A DNA stretch of 64,000 nt from Drechslerella dactyloides (taxonomy: Eukaryota > Ascomycota > Orbiliomycetes > Orbiliales > Orbiliaceae): positions 4,774,001-4,838,000 of the forward strand of contig JAGTWJ010000001.1 of NCBI GenBank assembly GCA_020064725.1. Direction: 5' to 3'. Position 1 is the first letter of the stretch. The number at the start of each line of letters is the position of its first letter. This document shows, in pieces, positions 26,792 to 38,614 of the stretch. The notes below the pieces were generated by a model, which worked only from the letters and a program-made list of their open reading frames with translations, ran no database searches and was not told where the DNA came from. The position numbers and the translations under genes are program-made.

Positions 26792-28194
26792 ATACGCCGA
26801 TTTCCTCTTTGGCGACTCTATAACGCCGATATGCATTGCAGAAGTATCTAACTTTTCTCCGTCACAAAGTCTGTCTATCAGCTCGGACCTCGTTTTTGTC
26901 CTCCTGTTAAATGTACACAGACGGTACCGCTGTGTGCATTGACGTGACAGCCTTGTCGCCACTGTACATTGCACCGACTTAATCCAACAAGGGACTTGCT
27001 AGTTGGTGGAAGCTACTGCATGATGCAAAGAAAATTCTTCCAGCTCACACATACGCCACTAATCCAGATACCTCCATCTTGTACCATTGGCCAATCGACC
27101 GAATACAGGGACAAGCAGGTCTCGCCGGGGCGGTTTGTGCGCGCGCAACGGACAAGTCTCCTCACGCAACCTGGGGCGGCGAGGGGATCCGCCAATTGGG
27201 CTGAAGATGGAACTCGCCGTGGTTCTCAATTTAACTGGATAAAATCTACCCCTTCGCTCGGCTGCCACGTGAGCAAGCCTCTGCAGCAGCCGGTTATCAG
27301 CCGCTCAGGGAGGGAAGAAGCGGTGGCCTGAGCGCCCTCCGTTGTCACTGTGCGAGCGCATTGAACCAATTCCAATTCCAAATTCGAGCAGTGGAGGTTT
27401 TGGCTCTATTCTCCTGGCTGTTGCAGCTGCACGCCTGAAATTGCGATAAGCCCTCACGAAAGCATGCGCTTGTCAAGTTGAGACGCGAGGCAATTAATCT
27501 CCATTCTGCTCCATGCATACGGGGTAACAAACCTAGTGCATACATACATCCAGACAACGTAGCATGCACGGCGCGATCAGAATTGTGGTTTAGCCATAGG
27601 AGAATTCGAAAAAGGGGGGGAACAGCATTCTGCTCATGGCGTGAATTTTATAACCATGCGACTGCGATGCATTCGTTATGCTATAGCCCGCCTTAATATA
27701 GCACGCCGCTAAGCTTCATGATATCAGGGTCCTGCGGGGACTGGGCTTCATGCTGTCCTTGTGCGACGCCCCAGCTTGCATTTTGTTCTCCTGCGTCGAC
27801 ACGCAAAAGATGGTGATACGAGATCAGCTCACCGCGATATATCGATCGACCGTCCGCATGCATGCATGCACGTATGCATCTCCGAGATATCATGCCATGT
27901 GGGCAGCCTATTCGCCCATGTGTGCGTGCGTGGGATCGATCCTATCCACGGCGGTAGAATACCACGAGAACCCGGCTTCTGATACCGCCAACTCGGCTGC
28001 CCCTGCGTTGTCTCGATAGACGAGGGCGAGATTGAAATTTCCGAACTCCACGACTCGACTACACACCGCACCATGTCGTGGCCACACGACGCGACAGCAC
28101 CACACCACCTCCCCGATCTCGCCAATTGACACAGACACGCAGGCTGAAAATCCGAATTTCTTGAACACCCCGGCAGGCAGGCAGGCAGGCAGGC
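26792..28194. other. Intergenic region between unknown gene and SAM37
   Basis: About 1.4 kb between two plus-strand genes, so it should hold the 3' end of the first and the promoter of SAM37. A run of alternating CATG/TGCA palindromes lies at 27856-27870. Open frames here are short and lack protein-like features. No RNA gene was recognised. Confidence 0.6.
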
Positions 28195-28195
28195 A
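28172..28195 (+). repeat. GGCA microsatellite abutting the SAM37 start codon
   Basis: Six perfect copies of GGCA end on the A of the ATG at 28195, so the last repeat unit overlaps the start codon itself. A second in-frame ATG lies six bases further on at 28201. Length changes of this tract would alter the immediate 5' leader but not the reading frame. Confidence 0.9.
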
Positions 28196-29716
28196 TGACG
28201 ATGGAGCTCCACGTTTGGAACCGTGCGTTTGGCTTGCCCTCGCTGGACGCGGAGTGTCTCGCGGCAATTGCCTTCCTGAGCATCGCGATCCCACAGGATC
28301 TCTGGGTGCTCGTCGAGAGCAACAATGCCGGCCTGTCGCCGAATGGTACGTTCTCGTCATATCAATTAACACCGACGCTATCATCCCTTACTCCCATACG
28401 CGGTTCCGAGTGCGATTGAATAAATCAATGAATGGATGGATGGATGGATGAACGCCTGCTAACAGCCCATTCTTGTATCCGGCAGGTGCGCTACCGGCGC
28501 TCAAAGACGGCGCACGATGGATCGCTGGTTTCGATGCAATCATCGAGTATGTGAATACGAAGAGCTCCGGGCGATCCAATATTGATAGACTCCTATCTCC
28601 ACTACAGCGCGCGCAAGCTACAGCGTCGGTCTACCTATCCATCCACTTACCCCGAACGAACTGCAGCAGCATATCCACTGCTCCTGAACTCCGGTCCGGG
28701 TTGACGTGCACACGTATGCTGACATTGCGTGCCCTTGCAATGGCTGTAGATACCGCTCCTTCATCCGCAAGACCTGCCAGCCCATCGTCGCGCTGTCCCT
28801 GTACATGACGCCGAAGAACTGGGTCACCGTCACCAGACCGCTGTACTCGACCTTCATCCGGTTCCCGCTGCAGTATGAGATCCCGCACACCCACCATGCC
28901 CGCGCAGCGTCCCTCACCGCCCACCTCGCACCGCTCGTCCGCGAGCTCGGGTCACCGGTGGAAGACGGGCAGCAGCGGCCGGTATCCACCTCCTTCGCCG
29001 GCCTGACGACCTCGAAGCTGTCGAAAAGCGAAGATAACGCGTCCGGTGATAAGATCACTACCCGCGTCAAGTTGCGCAACCTCCTCGCGGACGTGCTGGA
29101 TCCTATCCGTGAGAAACTGCGCGCGGGAACGAGCTCCCTCTTGCTCGACAGCGAGAGCCCGACGACTGTCGACTGTCTGCTCGCCGGGTACCTCTCGCTG
29201 CTGGTATACCCTGACCTGCCGGCCGGGTGGGCCAAGGAGATACTGCAGCGTGAGTTCGCGGATATAATAAGCTACACAGACGCACTGCGGCCGCGCATGT
29301 TCCCAGATGATATCGCGTGCCAACAGCCGGCAGCTGCCGACGAACTGTCGGTTAGCAGATGGATCGGGCGCGGCGTGGAAGGTTTGCCGCAGCAGCTGTT
29401 AGGATGGGACGACGGCATCCCGCTGGACGAAGCAGGGCTGCAGCAGCCGTCATCGGCATGGGTCATGGCGCGCTGCGTGCTAGCCGTTGCAGCGGCGGTA
29501 GGCGGCGTGTTCGCGTACAGGGCGTCCGTGGGGACCGGGGCCGCTGTAGACGTCGAGGTGGAAGACGACCTCGGCGCCCCGGTGTACGCTGCTGCCACTT
29601 CGTCGACGGGTGGTGCAGCCACGCAGGCCGCTGTGGGTGTGCACGCTGGTAGCGAGGCGGAGAGCGAGCGGTTGCCGATATTCCGGGCGGAGGATATGCT
29701 GGGGTTGAAGTTGTAA
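28195..29716 (+). CDS. SAM37: Sam37/Tom37 family mitochondrial outer-membrane sorting and assembly subunit
   Basis: Three exons: 28195-28345, 28486-28624 and 28750-29716, giving about 418 residues. In this family the protein is a subunit of the SAM/TOB complex, which inserts beta-barrel proteins into the mitochondrial outer membrane. Exon 1 carries the characteristic N-terminus (LHVWNRAFGLPSLDAECLAA), typical of the Tom37 N-terminal, glutathione-transferase-like domain; exon 3 has the matching C-terminal GST-like helices with CQPIVALSLY and a TVDCLLAGYLSLLVYPDLP segment. A hydrophobic stretch at about residues 336-354 may be a membrane anchor, followed by an Ala/Gly/Thr-rich tail. Intron 1 begins GTACGT and contains a TGGA microsatellite at about 28433-28448. 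Intron 2 uses an atypical donor, GTCGGT, chosen because it alone restores frame and the expected RAQATAYRSF junction; that boundary is the weakest. Translation could begin at either ATG, 28195 or 28201. Confidence 0.85.
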
Positions 29717-30493
29717 ATAACGTAGTCGGCCGCCCATTTTGAAGCGTGGTCGGCGCTAGGACTCTGAGGATTGGACAGGCGGCTTGCTGCCGTTGCCATC
29801 TGCAGTCTGTGTATATACCATCAAGGCGGATGGATGGTGTTGGCACGTAGCTGTGACATCATGTATATAATAGGTCTATCTGCTCCAACAATGTTCTGGA
29901 CTAGTCAGGTGTAGACATGATGGACCAGCACCCTCTTGCTTCTACACTAATGGCTCATTCCGGAGGTGTGATTAATTCTGGTCGCCATTCAGAACCTTAG
30001 TCCAGGGATATCTGCGTCACCCGTGAACAGTCTGTTACACCAACTAGCTGCTCGACCGTATCGAGCAGCTTCATCCGATTCTAAATCATCCTTGGCGAGC
30101 TTGTACTCCTGGTAGTGCCTGTAGTATTCGAGTAGCGGCATTAATTACTTCAAATTCACGAAGAACGATCTTGTCCAGCAGCTCGTTCGAGGCTTATAGC
30201 TGACGTGTATACGTGTATAACGGTTGATAGGTAGGTCGGCCGTTCGGTTCATGATATTAACAATCCCTCGTAACAGCAGTGTATGTAACAGAAAAGACGA
30301 CAAGCAAGGGACATGGACGCCGCGTGTGAGAGTGAGTCAGTCAGTCTGCATTAATGCTGAATGACGGTGATGATGACGGTGGATACTAAAATGACGAGAG
30401 AAGAGAAGAAGAAAAAGGGTGATCTCATAGCCGTACGTATAATAAAGTAACAAGAGGAATTATAGAAGCGGAATCACAAGCAATAAAAGAAGC
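29717..30493. other. Convergent 3' intergenic region (SAM37 / RPS2)
   Basis: The 3' ends of SAM37 (plus) and RPS2 (minus) face each other across 777 bases. The last about 130 bases before the RPS2 stop are A/G-rich on the plus strand, so T/C-rich in the RPS2 sense, as expected for a 3' flank. No gene or RNA seen. Confidence 0.6.
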
Positions 30494-31531
30494 TTAGTAG
30501 ACTGGCTTTGTCCGCAGGAAATCGCCAAACTCCTCCAACGGGTTCCTCGGGAGGCCGCGCTCCTTCCACAGATTCGGCGTCAGGAAGCCGTACGTGTTTC
30601 CGACAGCGACGAACGTCGCCTTGAGTGTGTTCTCCAGCGTCTTGGTCGAGCCGGACGAAGACGTGTAGGCGTCCTGCACACCGGCAAGCTGCAACAGGCG
30701 CTTGACGGCTGGCGACGCGACGAGGCCGGTACCGCGGGGGGCGGGGATCAACTGGTCGTCACCGTATTAGCTATATGCCGACTACAACGTAGTGCTGAAA
30801 CCTCGCACAGGCAGGGGATAGAGGGATAGGGTGTCACATACCCGAACGGAAACGGAACCACACTTGCCGCTCTCCTTGGCCGGCAGCGAGTGCGGCTCAT
30901 TGAGAGACGAGCCCCAGTAGCCTCTTCGGATGGGGACGACGGACAGCTTGGCGATGATGATGGCGGCGCGGATGGCGGTGGCGACTTCCTTGGAGGTCTT
31001 GATGCCGAGACCGACGTGGCCGTTCGAGTCGCCGATGACGACGATGGCCTTGAAACGGGTACGCTGACCGGCACGGGTCTGCTTCTGGACGGGCTTGATC
31101 TGTTGTTTTCGATAATCGTGATTAGCTGTGTTCTACATCTCTTCGATATCTCCATCTCATGCGCAGTATTCCGTATAGCCGTCCAATTGACGTTATGATC
31201 CGATCTTTCGTCTGCTCTTATTGAGGGCATGCGGGGTCCGTACCTTCATAACCTCATCCTTCAGGTCCTTGAGGAAATGGTCGACGATCTGGTACTCCTT
31301 GATCGGCAGCGAGTGGAGGTAGATTTCCTCCATGTTCTTGATCTTCTCCGCCTTGACCAGCCGGCCGAGCTTGGTCACGGGTTGCCATTCCTTCTCGCCG
31401 TCGCCCTTGCCGCCACGACGGGGTCCTCGACGGCCGCGTCTGGGGCCTCTGTCACCGCCGCGGGATGCGAAGCCGCCGCCGGGGCCGCCTGCGGGCTTGG
31501 GTGCGTCTGCGGGCTTTGGTGCGTCTGCCAT
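30494..31531 (-). CDS. RPS2: 40S ribosomal protein uS5 (RPS2)
   Basis: Three exons on the minus strand: 31531-31244, 31099-30842 and 30751-30494, giving 267 residues, the usual length for eukaryotic RPS2. The protein is a structural component of the small ribosomal subunit near the mRNA entry/decoding region. An RGG-like N-terminus (residues about 15-45) precedes EWQPVTKLGRLVKAEKI; the S5 double-stranded-RNA-binding fold follows, spanning the exon 1/2 junction (QKQTRAGQRTRFKAIVVIGD, HVGLGIKTSKEVATAIR, IPIRRGYWG-type segment VPIRRGYWGSSLNEPHSLP), and the C-terminal S5 domain is in exon 3 (PAPRGTGLVASPAVKRLLQLAG). Both introns are phase 0, 144 and 90 nt. The start matches the expected M-A-D-A-P N-terminus. 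Intron sequences show no obvious C/D snoRNA boxes. High expression is expected from the family. Confidence 0.97.
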
Positions 31532-34026
31532 CGTGTGTGTGAGAGTTCGGAAGAGTCTGCTTGTCGGTTCGTGCGTGGAGGAGGGGTTCGGTCGATTCGG
31601 TTCTTCGAGATTTTGGAGACGCAGCTGGAGAAGAGGGTTGAATATGGGCAAATTTGGTGTGGTGTGTTGAGGTCGCTGCTGTGGTGGATTCTGGCCCGCT
31701 AGTCTTGATTTGGTAGATCTTATCTGATAAGAGATAAGGGTATGGCAGCCCTTGTCAACACCCAACACGTCATCTCAAGACTTCATATTGGTGATTCTGA
31801 TCGATGAGAACGTCTTGACGGGAGCTCAGCTACCAGTCCAACTACGATTACCTAGGTAGGTACCCATATAGGCGCCATTCAACCGCTCGGGCATCTCTGG
31901 TCAGGAAATACTGTTGATTGAAGGACTGCAAACAGTATATACCGCACACATCTGGTGGCATCAGTCTGGCGACCGCGATACTGCATACTGGACGTCACCC
32001 ATGATGACTTCAAGATATATCGATAGCATATTCAAATATTGATTTCGAGGCATACTGTGCTGATACGGGCCAGATGAACGCGAAACATCCAGCATGTACC
32101 TTGCCGGATTCGCCAAGCCAAGTATACCAACTATCACATGACTTCGAGCCACCAGTATCCAGGCCCTCCACCTTCCATCCTCCGAAGTGTAACCTCTTAA
32201 CTCACGTCCCCACTGCAATAGATATTGATGATTGCGTATTACGTATATAAACGTTCATGATCAAGGTGCTCACGATACTTGACGTACTCTGGCAAGTGCG
32301 CTCGCATTACCATACTGCTCAGCGTACACACTTCCAATTTACACAGATATCGATATCGACCGATCTCGGTATCCCGTCCATAGCGTGTAGTTAGAGAGTC
32401 AGTAACGACAAGCCGAATCCACATATAACACTCCCAGCCACCAAATACTCAGCATATAACCTGTACACAGAGCTCGAGCAAGCAAGCTCGAGCGCAAGCA
32501 AGATAAACGTCACAGTCGAACGTACGCCTCGCATACGCCCTCCAATTCCATAGACAGCCGACACCTCCCGAGCAAGTATACCCACGCGACCGGTCGACCG
32601 CCGCTTTAACTTTCTATATATAGCCCGCCATCCCGATAGACGAGCGAATCTGACGACCGTTTTCTATAAATGTACACCGATATACCGGCGCCACCGTTCG
32701 AGATCGATTAGCTAGTATACTTACTCAAGCTAGCTGGGCTGCATATCCGATTCGAAGTGCAGTGCGGGGTGTCGTTGGTCGTATTCGGTCATCGCTCCCG
32801 TACAATTCCGTAATCGATCACAAGACACTCCGCTGTCGCTTTATACGTACTATAGTGCTTCTGGTATGCGTGCGGTATCTTTAGTAGCGACGATATCGAT
32901 CGCCATGCCTCGCGCGGTCGTCGGGTACCACCAGGATCTTGCCGTTTTGAAATAATTGTAATGAATATAATATAATATATAAGCGCACGTGGTGTAATAT
33001 ATCTCCGCCCGCGGTTGACTCTCCGGACCCAGGCATGCATGCCCGTCTAGCATTCATATATATCACAATCAATTGTATTTAGAAAGGCATGCGTGGGGGA
33101 CGTCCACTCGATATGAATACTGGAAACGCTACTTTATAAATTTAATCCTAGTATTCTAACAGTGAGTAGCGTATATATTGCGCTGTATAGACACATCACA
33201 CCTACTTACAAGACTCCATCAACAAAAAATCACACCTGCTTATTTATCACCGTGTGCACACAATCGTTGCAAATCGATCCGTGTATCTGCAAAGCTGCAT
33301 GCACCATATATATATCCACCATCGTCAGCCCGCCAAATCCTCAGAGCCCGTTCCCCTATCTTCCTTTCACCCAGCTTTCCTTCCTTCCTCCGTTCCGTTC
33401 CACCTCTCTTCATCTCTCACCCGCCGCCATCCTCTACCGCCAGCACTCCATCGACAAAAGAAATAGTAGAGAACGAGTCACAGCTATAGCTGTCAGAGCG
33501 TCAACGAACGTGAGATCCACCGATCGAGTATTAAAAATAAGTATATTATCCGGGATAAAAACGACACAAGAGAAAAATATAGGAAAAAAAAGGAGAACGT
33601 CCAAAGAAACAGAGAACGCAGACAGTTTCTTTTTATTCTCTGAGATCAGATCAAAACAACAGACAAACAGACAAACAGGCAGGCGCGCAGGCAAGACAGA
33701 CAGACAGACACACAATCAACAGATACACAAAAGCCGAGAAGAACAAAAGGAAAAAGAAAAGGGGACCGTCACAGTAGACATGGTATCTGTAAGATAGCAT
33801 CTGCGCAAAGTGTGGAGGCGACGATTCAATATATTCCTCCAGGCGCCAGAAATCTTTCTTCTCGATGTGCCCTCCCGCTCATCCAACTTTCTCCTACGCG
33901 TGTAGTTCGGCACAAAACACACTCGTTCTAGCCATTCGGAGGTGTGGCGGGAAGGTATCAAAAAACATAACCAAACGACAAAATCGGATGCGGAGTCGGC
34001 CGTCACAGTTGTGGTATATCGGTCCT
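31532..34026. other. Intergenic: RPS2 upstream region and syntaxin 3' flank
   Basis: About 2.5 kb. The left part should hold the RPS2 promoter, including a GATA-motif cluster at 31719-31738. The right part (about 33530-33790) is A-rich on the plus strand, that is T-rich downstream of the syntaxin stop, with runs of ACAG/AGAC repeats at 33660-33715. A 211-codon plus-strand frame at 33162-33797 has no protein-like features and crosses this low-complexity stretch, so it is not called. Confidence 0.6.
31719..31738 (+). promoter_or_regulatory. Cluster of three GATA motifs upstream of RPS2
   Basis: CTTATC and GATAAG face each other with a single T between them (31719-31731), and a further GATAAG follows at 31733-31738. 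Fungal GATA factors bind HGATAR, often as closely spaced or inverted pairs. The cluster lies about 190 bases upstream of the RPS2 start codon. Binding is an inference; the motif arrangement is what is seen. Confidence 0.4.
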
Positions 34027-35514
34027 CTACTTCTTCTGCCACGGCTTCGTAACAACAACAACGATAATAACGATGATGAGGATGATAATGACTGTCGAAT
34101 TGTTATATTAGCATTGTTCTCGAGAGTGTGATTGACATTGGTTTGGAGGTCAACTTACGGACGAGAAGGAGGCACCACCACTTCTTTCGGCGGGCGCCGG
34201 CAGCAGATTTGATCGCGGTGTCGAGCTCCTTGACGGCAGTGCTGGTGTCTTCCTCGACCTTGTTGCCGTGGTCTTCGATCTGCTCGACCATTTCGCCCTG
34301 CTCGACGACGAGCTGGTTCATGTGCTCGAACAGCTGAGCCAATTCGACCATTGTCCGCTCGATCTTCTGGATATCGTTGTGACGGCTGCGAACTTCCGCC
34401 AGGGCGGACCGCGCAGCTCCCGATCGCTGACCGGTCATAGTCTATTGTGGATTGTTAGTCACGTTGCACATGTTTACGCTCAAGCATCATCTATCGAGGG
34501 CGACGTACAGCCTGGCTGAAAATCTGGGGGTTGGCATCGCCCTCCTGGATTTCCTTGATATCCTCATCCGTAGCGTCCGGGTTGGCGATCCGGTATTGTC
34601 GCACAATCTGTTCCCGCGTCTTCCTCTGGTGTGCAACCTCGACCTGCTGGTATCTGTTGATGGTCTTCTCGAAAGTCCGCTGCAGAACGGTGACCTGGCC
34701 GGATTTTTCGGTGTCATTGGCGGTCTTGCTCTTCAGCGTCCGGATACGATCAGCTAGAGATCGGTTCATTTGCGAAATCTCGGCGGCAACGGCATCGACC
34801 GATGCGGAGGTCTGGGAGATCGAATATTCGTCGACCTGGCCCAACGACTCATGCTGCAGGCTCTCGATCTCGGAGATTTTGGCATTGATGTCTGTGTTCA
34901 GTTGGCGGAGCTCGCCGATCTCGCTGAAGAATGCCTGCGGGTTGGTAGCCTGCTGGAACGGCTGGCTGTTGAGAGGCGTCATCTCATATCCTGCGAGGAC
35001 AATCAGTTAGCATCGGCGGTTCGTTTAAGGGGGAGGGAGGATTGGCTCTGCGGTGACGAGGGAGGTTTACCTCGACCACCTTGTTGCTGCTCCTGGTAAT
35101 TAGACGGACCATAGTTGTCGTTTGGATTGTGATGCGAGTAGGGGTTCTGTTGGTAGCTGGATGAGGCGCAACAGTCAGCATCAATGCAGGCCTTCGTTAT
35201 CAACCGCGAGTGTCTCGCAACTACGGTCGTTTGGCGATGAAAACGTACTTGTTATACTAGAAATGGCAAGTTGGACGGTTAGCGATGTTGTCTCGGTGAA
35301 TGCATGCATGTGGCCTGGTTGGTGCCCGCCATCGAGTCGCCAGCGACGGAAACCATCGGTGAGAGCGTGCACAGCAACTGCAGTGACGCAAAAGTCGCGA
35401 TGGTTCGGTGGCGGCAGTTGTGCGTGTCAGACGACGGGAAGGGAGGTTTGCCGCAACGCGGACGGGCAGAAAGGGGTGGCGCCGGGACTAAGGATGGCTC
35501 AGACTTACGCTCAT
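34027..35514 (-). CDS. SSO1: Plasma-membrane syntaxin (Qa-SNARE), Sso1/Psy1 type, with an 8-nt microexon
   Basis: Six coding exons on the minus strand: 35514-35509 (ATGAGC), 35256-35249 (TATAACAA), 35156-35071, 34990-34509, 34441-34159 and 34091-34027; together 930 nt, 309 residues. The family acts on the plasma membrane, pairing with SNAP-25- and synaptobrevin-type partners in secretory-vesicle fusion. After a Tyr/Asn/Gln-rich N-terminus (MSYNNYQQNPYS) come a Habc-type helical bundle (about 50-165), the SNARE helix (about 200-262, RHNDIQKIERTM; presumed zero-layer Gln in VVEQGEMVEQIE near residue 242) and a C-terminal anchor (about 285-303, Ile/Val/Leu only) ending TKPWQKK. Introns have good GT...AG ends; the microexon is preceded by a CTAAC branch site about 25 nt upstream and is needed to connect the N-terminal exon in frame. 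The last 65-nt exon supplies nearly the whole membrane anchor. Confidence 0.93.
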
Positions 35515-38500
35515 TTTGAAGGCTGTCGAGCGGAAGGCTCAGGAAGACGGGTCGGAGTCTCGGAAGCGGTCGGAAGCAGAGGGCGGTGGGCGGTCGAGTT
35601 CAGGCGTCGGTCGGTGGAGCAGCGGCGATGGGTGTACGTTGGTTGTAAGTTTGGAAGAGAGGAAGGTTAGGCGGGCGGGTTCGAGATGTTTGCGTGGGAG
35701 CACAAAGCGGATTGATTTGGCAGGGTGTTTTCACGGGGGTTTTTTTTCTCTGGGGCGGTCTCGGGTGTCAGCAAGCACGTCCGTCTTATTTATTGGAGGC
35801 CGGAGCGGGAAAGCGCAATAAAAGGCCAAGAACAATTTCAGCAAGAGAGACGGAGGGAGAGAGGAGGGATAGGGATCAGGATCGGGATCAGGAACGGAGG
35901 CCTGCCAACAGCCAGCCAAATGAAATTGACAGGCGCAGGCCCGCGCTCTCGTTCGCTCGCTTGGTGATCTCAAGTGCCTGCGTCCGGCAAGAGCAGCCTG
36001 CGGGTGGAAACAGCCTGCGATGTGCTGAAATCGCCATCGGAGACGGGCGATTCGGGAAAGGCGCGCTGCGAGTCGGTGTCTACTCACCAGGCTGATACTA
36101 GCGTTGTACTCGTGTGGACGTCAGAGTGTAGGTAGTAGTATGTGGTGAAGTCGGAGACAGGCGGTTTCGATCTCGACGTGAGGCTGTCTGGGCTGATGTG
36201 ATACGCCGTTCAAACCGTCCGGAAACGCGCAGAAGAAACACGCCGTCTCAGGGACGAGAGAGAGAGAGCTTCGAGAAATCGTTGGATTCAGGGCTGCGAG
36301 GGGATGTCACAAATGTTCAAACCACCGAGAGTCGTCTGGAAGATGGAGATGAGGCTACAGGATCGATCTCGAAGGAAGAAGAGGAGGGGCGGCTACTTGT
36401 ACTGTGTGCTCAGCTGCTGACCGTCAGCTTCGATTGGCACTCTTTTAGCCGTCGACGTTTCGATGGGGCTGAGAATCGATTCGGGCTGGCTGCAGCAACC
36501 CCGTTCGAGCGTTTTTTAGCAGCACCTCTGCGCATCCCTCGCCCCTCAGCCTGCCCCAGCTAACTGCTTCCATCCATCTATCACGACTCTGTCTTCAGCT
36601 GCTTCACCAATCACTAATCACACCGTCAGGGGTCTCTCTGTCTCTCCGTCTGGCTGTCCGTCCGGCTGTCCGTCCGGCTGGCTGGTGTCGCGATGGCGGG
36701 CGGAAACACCATCACGCCCGTCACACGCCCTCTCTCTCTCTCATCTCCATTCCCCCACTCCATTTTATCGCGAAGAACCTCATTTCGCACTTCCGTCATA
36801 ACCATGCTAACAGGAATAACAGGTATAATCCAGCACTAACACGCATTCCGGGCAGTCATCATCGTAGACATGCTCACAGTGGCTGGGACGGGCCCAAAAC
36901 CGCCCTACGTGGTAACCAACCTTACCCCGCCAAGCCGCACAGCCGAGTGCTTCCATCGACGGATGCCGCGGACCATTTTCGAACCTGTTTGTCTGGCGTG
37001 CGTATGTCGCGAGGCTACTCCCGTTTGCCAGCCTGCCAGCCTGCAAGCCTGCCTCCTCCTGGACATTTTGCCTCCTGGATCGCTGTCGACGTGTGTACGT
37101 ACGCTCTCGCTCGCTCTCTCTAGCTCTGCCTGCATGCACGCCCGCATGCATACGTCTGATCCACCGCAGATGCAATATGTTGCAATACACTCCGATACGA
37201 TGCAATGCATGCAGACAGACACCAAGTTCTTTCGTAACACGGAGTACTTAATATTCAATACGGACACACGCCAAATATAGCTCCGGAACGTCTTGTCGAC
37301 ACGTGCACCCTTGCCACTACTACCGACGCACTAACCTAGCTTACATTCTGCTATCGATAGCGAAATCCTACTTTCCGCAACCAGAGTCGCTCTGCATAGT
37401 AGCCATAAATTCTACCCATCTCTCACAGGTCCTCGCAAAAGTGCAGACGGTATTTTAGATCCTCGAGCTAGCCTCCGAATCGCGGAGCCTTTCCTCGCCT
37501 CTCCCGCTCTGTGACCGGGATTCGACCAATCTCCTCGCATGTATCCGTGCATCACACATATATGCATCGCATCTGCGCCATCTATCCATCCATCCGTCCA
37601 TTCATTGATACATCCATCGATTCCATCGCATACGAATAGAGTATTCGGTAACCTAACCTATTGCTGACTCAGGCAGCACAAGTATAGCACCTGATCGCCA
37701 CCAAGCCCACCCAAACGCGCAAGCTATATAGACACCACCCCATTGTCTGATTTTTTTCGCATTCCCATTCGCCCGTCCACCCGGGATGCTCGCTGTCTTA
37801 CCTGTATTTCTATACAACTGGCAGTACATATTTGTGAACACAAGTAGGCTGCATCGCCATCCGGTCTAGCCGCCGCGCGGCCGGCCTGCGCGGAGCCGAC
37901 GGCGTGTAGACGGATGCTTAGGTTAGCGATGTAGCTCTAGCAGTCGCTATAGCTCGCTTGCATCTTGTTCCATCTTGCTGTGACCGTCCAATGAGATATA
38001 TTGCACCACCTATCGATTGGATACATTGCACCGGCGTGACACGCAGGTGCTATTATATTGCTAGACGTGCCATGGACACCGACACCTCGACTTTATATGG
38101 ACACTACCATCGCATTGCACACGTGTATGAGGTTCATGTTGCATTTTGCGAACTGATTCGATATTGGCTGCCCACACGACAGCTGGTAATATTTAACACA
38201 TGTGCAGAGCCAGTCTTGTATCGCTGCAGAGTTTGAGTGAACCTGCCTGAATCCTATAGACCTAGCCGGTTCATGGTTACGGATGCAACATACGTGCGCG
38301 TATGCCATCCCGATCCTCAGCCACAGGACGTGATGTAATTTCAACCAAGACACACGATCAAGTAGACTACAAAGAGCCTGACATTTTATTATTCCCACCG
38401 CCACACTCGCCCGACCCATCAGATATATCACATTGCGAGAATCCCAGAATATGCATAGCATTTGTATTACCATTATAACCATCAACAAGCCCATCGCAAA

Positions 38501-38614
38501 CCGGTAGCAAGACCCATCTATCCCTGCTTTGATCGATTCTATCCGCCAACATGTACCATAAACCGCTGCACGCCCGTACCACACCACACTGCACGTAACA
38601 TGATATCGAGTGAA
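35515..38614. other. Intergenic: syntaxin upstream region and NAPRT 3' flank
   Basis: About 3.1 kb. The part next to the syntaxin start (35515-36600) is G-rich on the plus strand, so C/T-rich in the gene's sense, as expected for a promoter and 5' leader; it contains several short open frames but none convincing. A 12-bp unit (GGCTGTCCGTCC) is repeated in tandem at 36652-36663 and 36664-36675. The remainder, 36700-38614, shows only short random frames and CATC-type microsatellite fragments. Confidence 0.55.

Noticed and set aside
31100..31243. Possible snoRNA in RPS2 intron 1
   Set aside because: No C box (RUGAUGA) and D box (CUGA) pair with proper spacing could be found.
33162..33797. Plus-strand frame of 211 codons
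   Set aside because: It runs through A-rich low-complexity DNA in the 3' flank of the syntaxin gene and shows no protein-like features.
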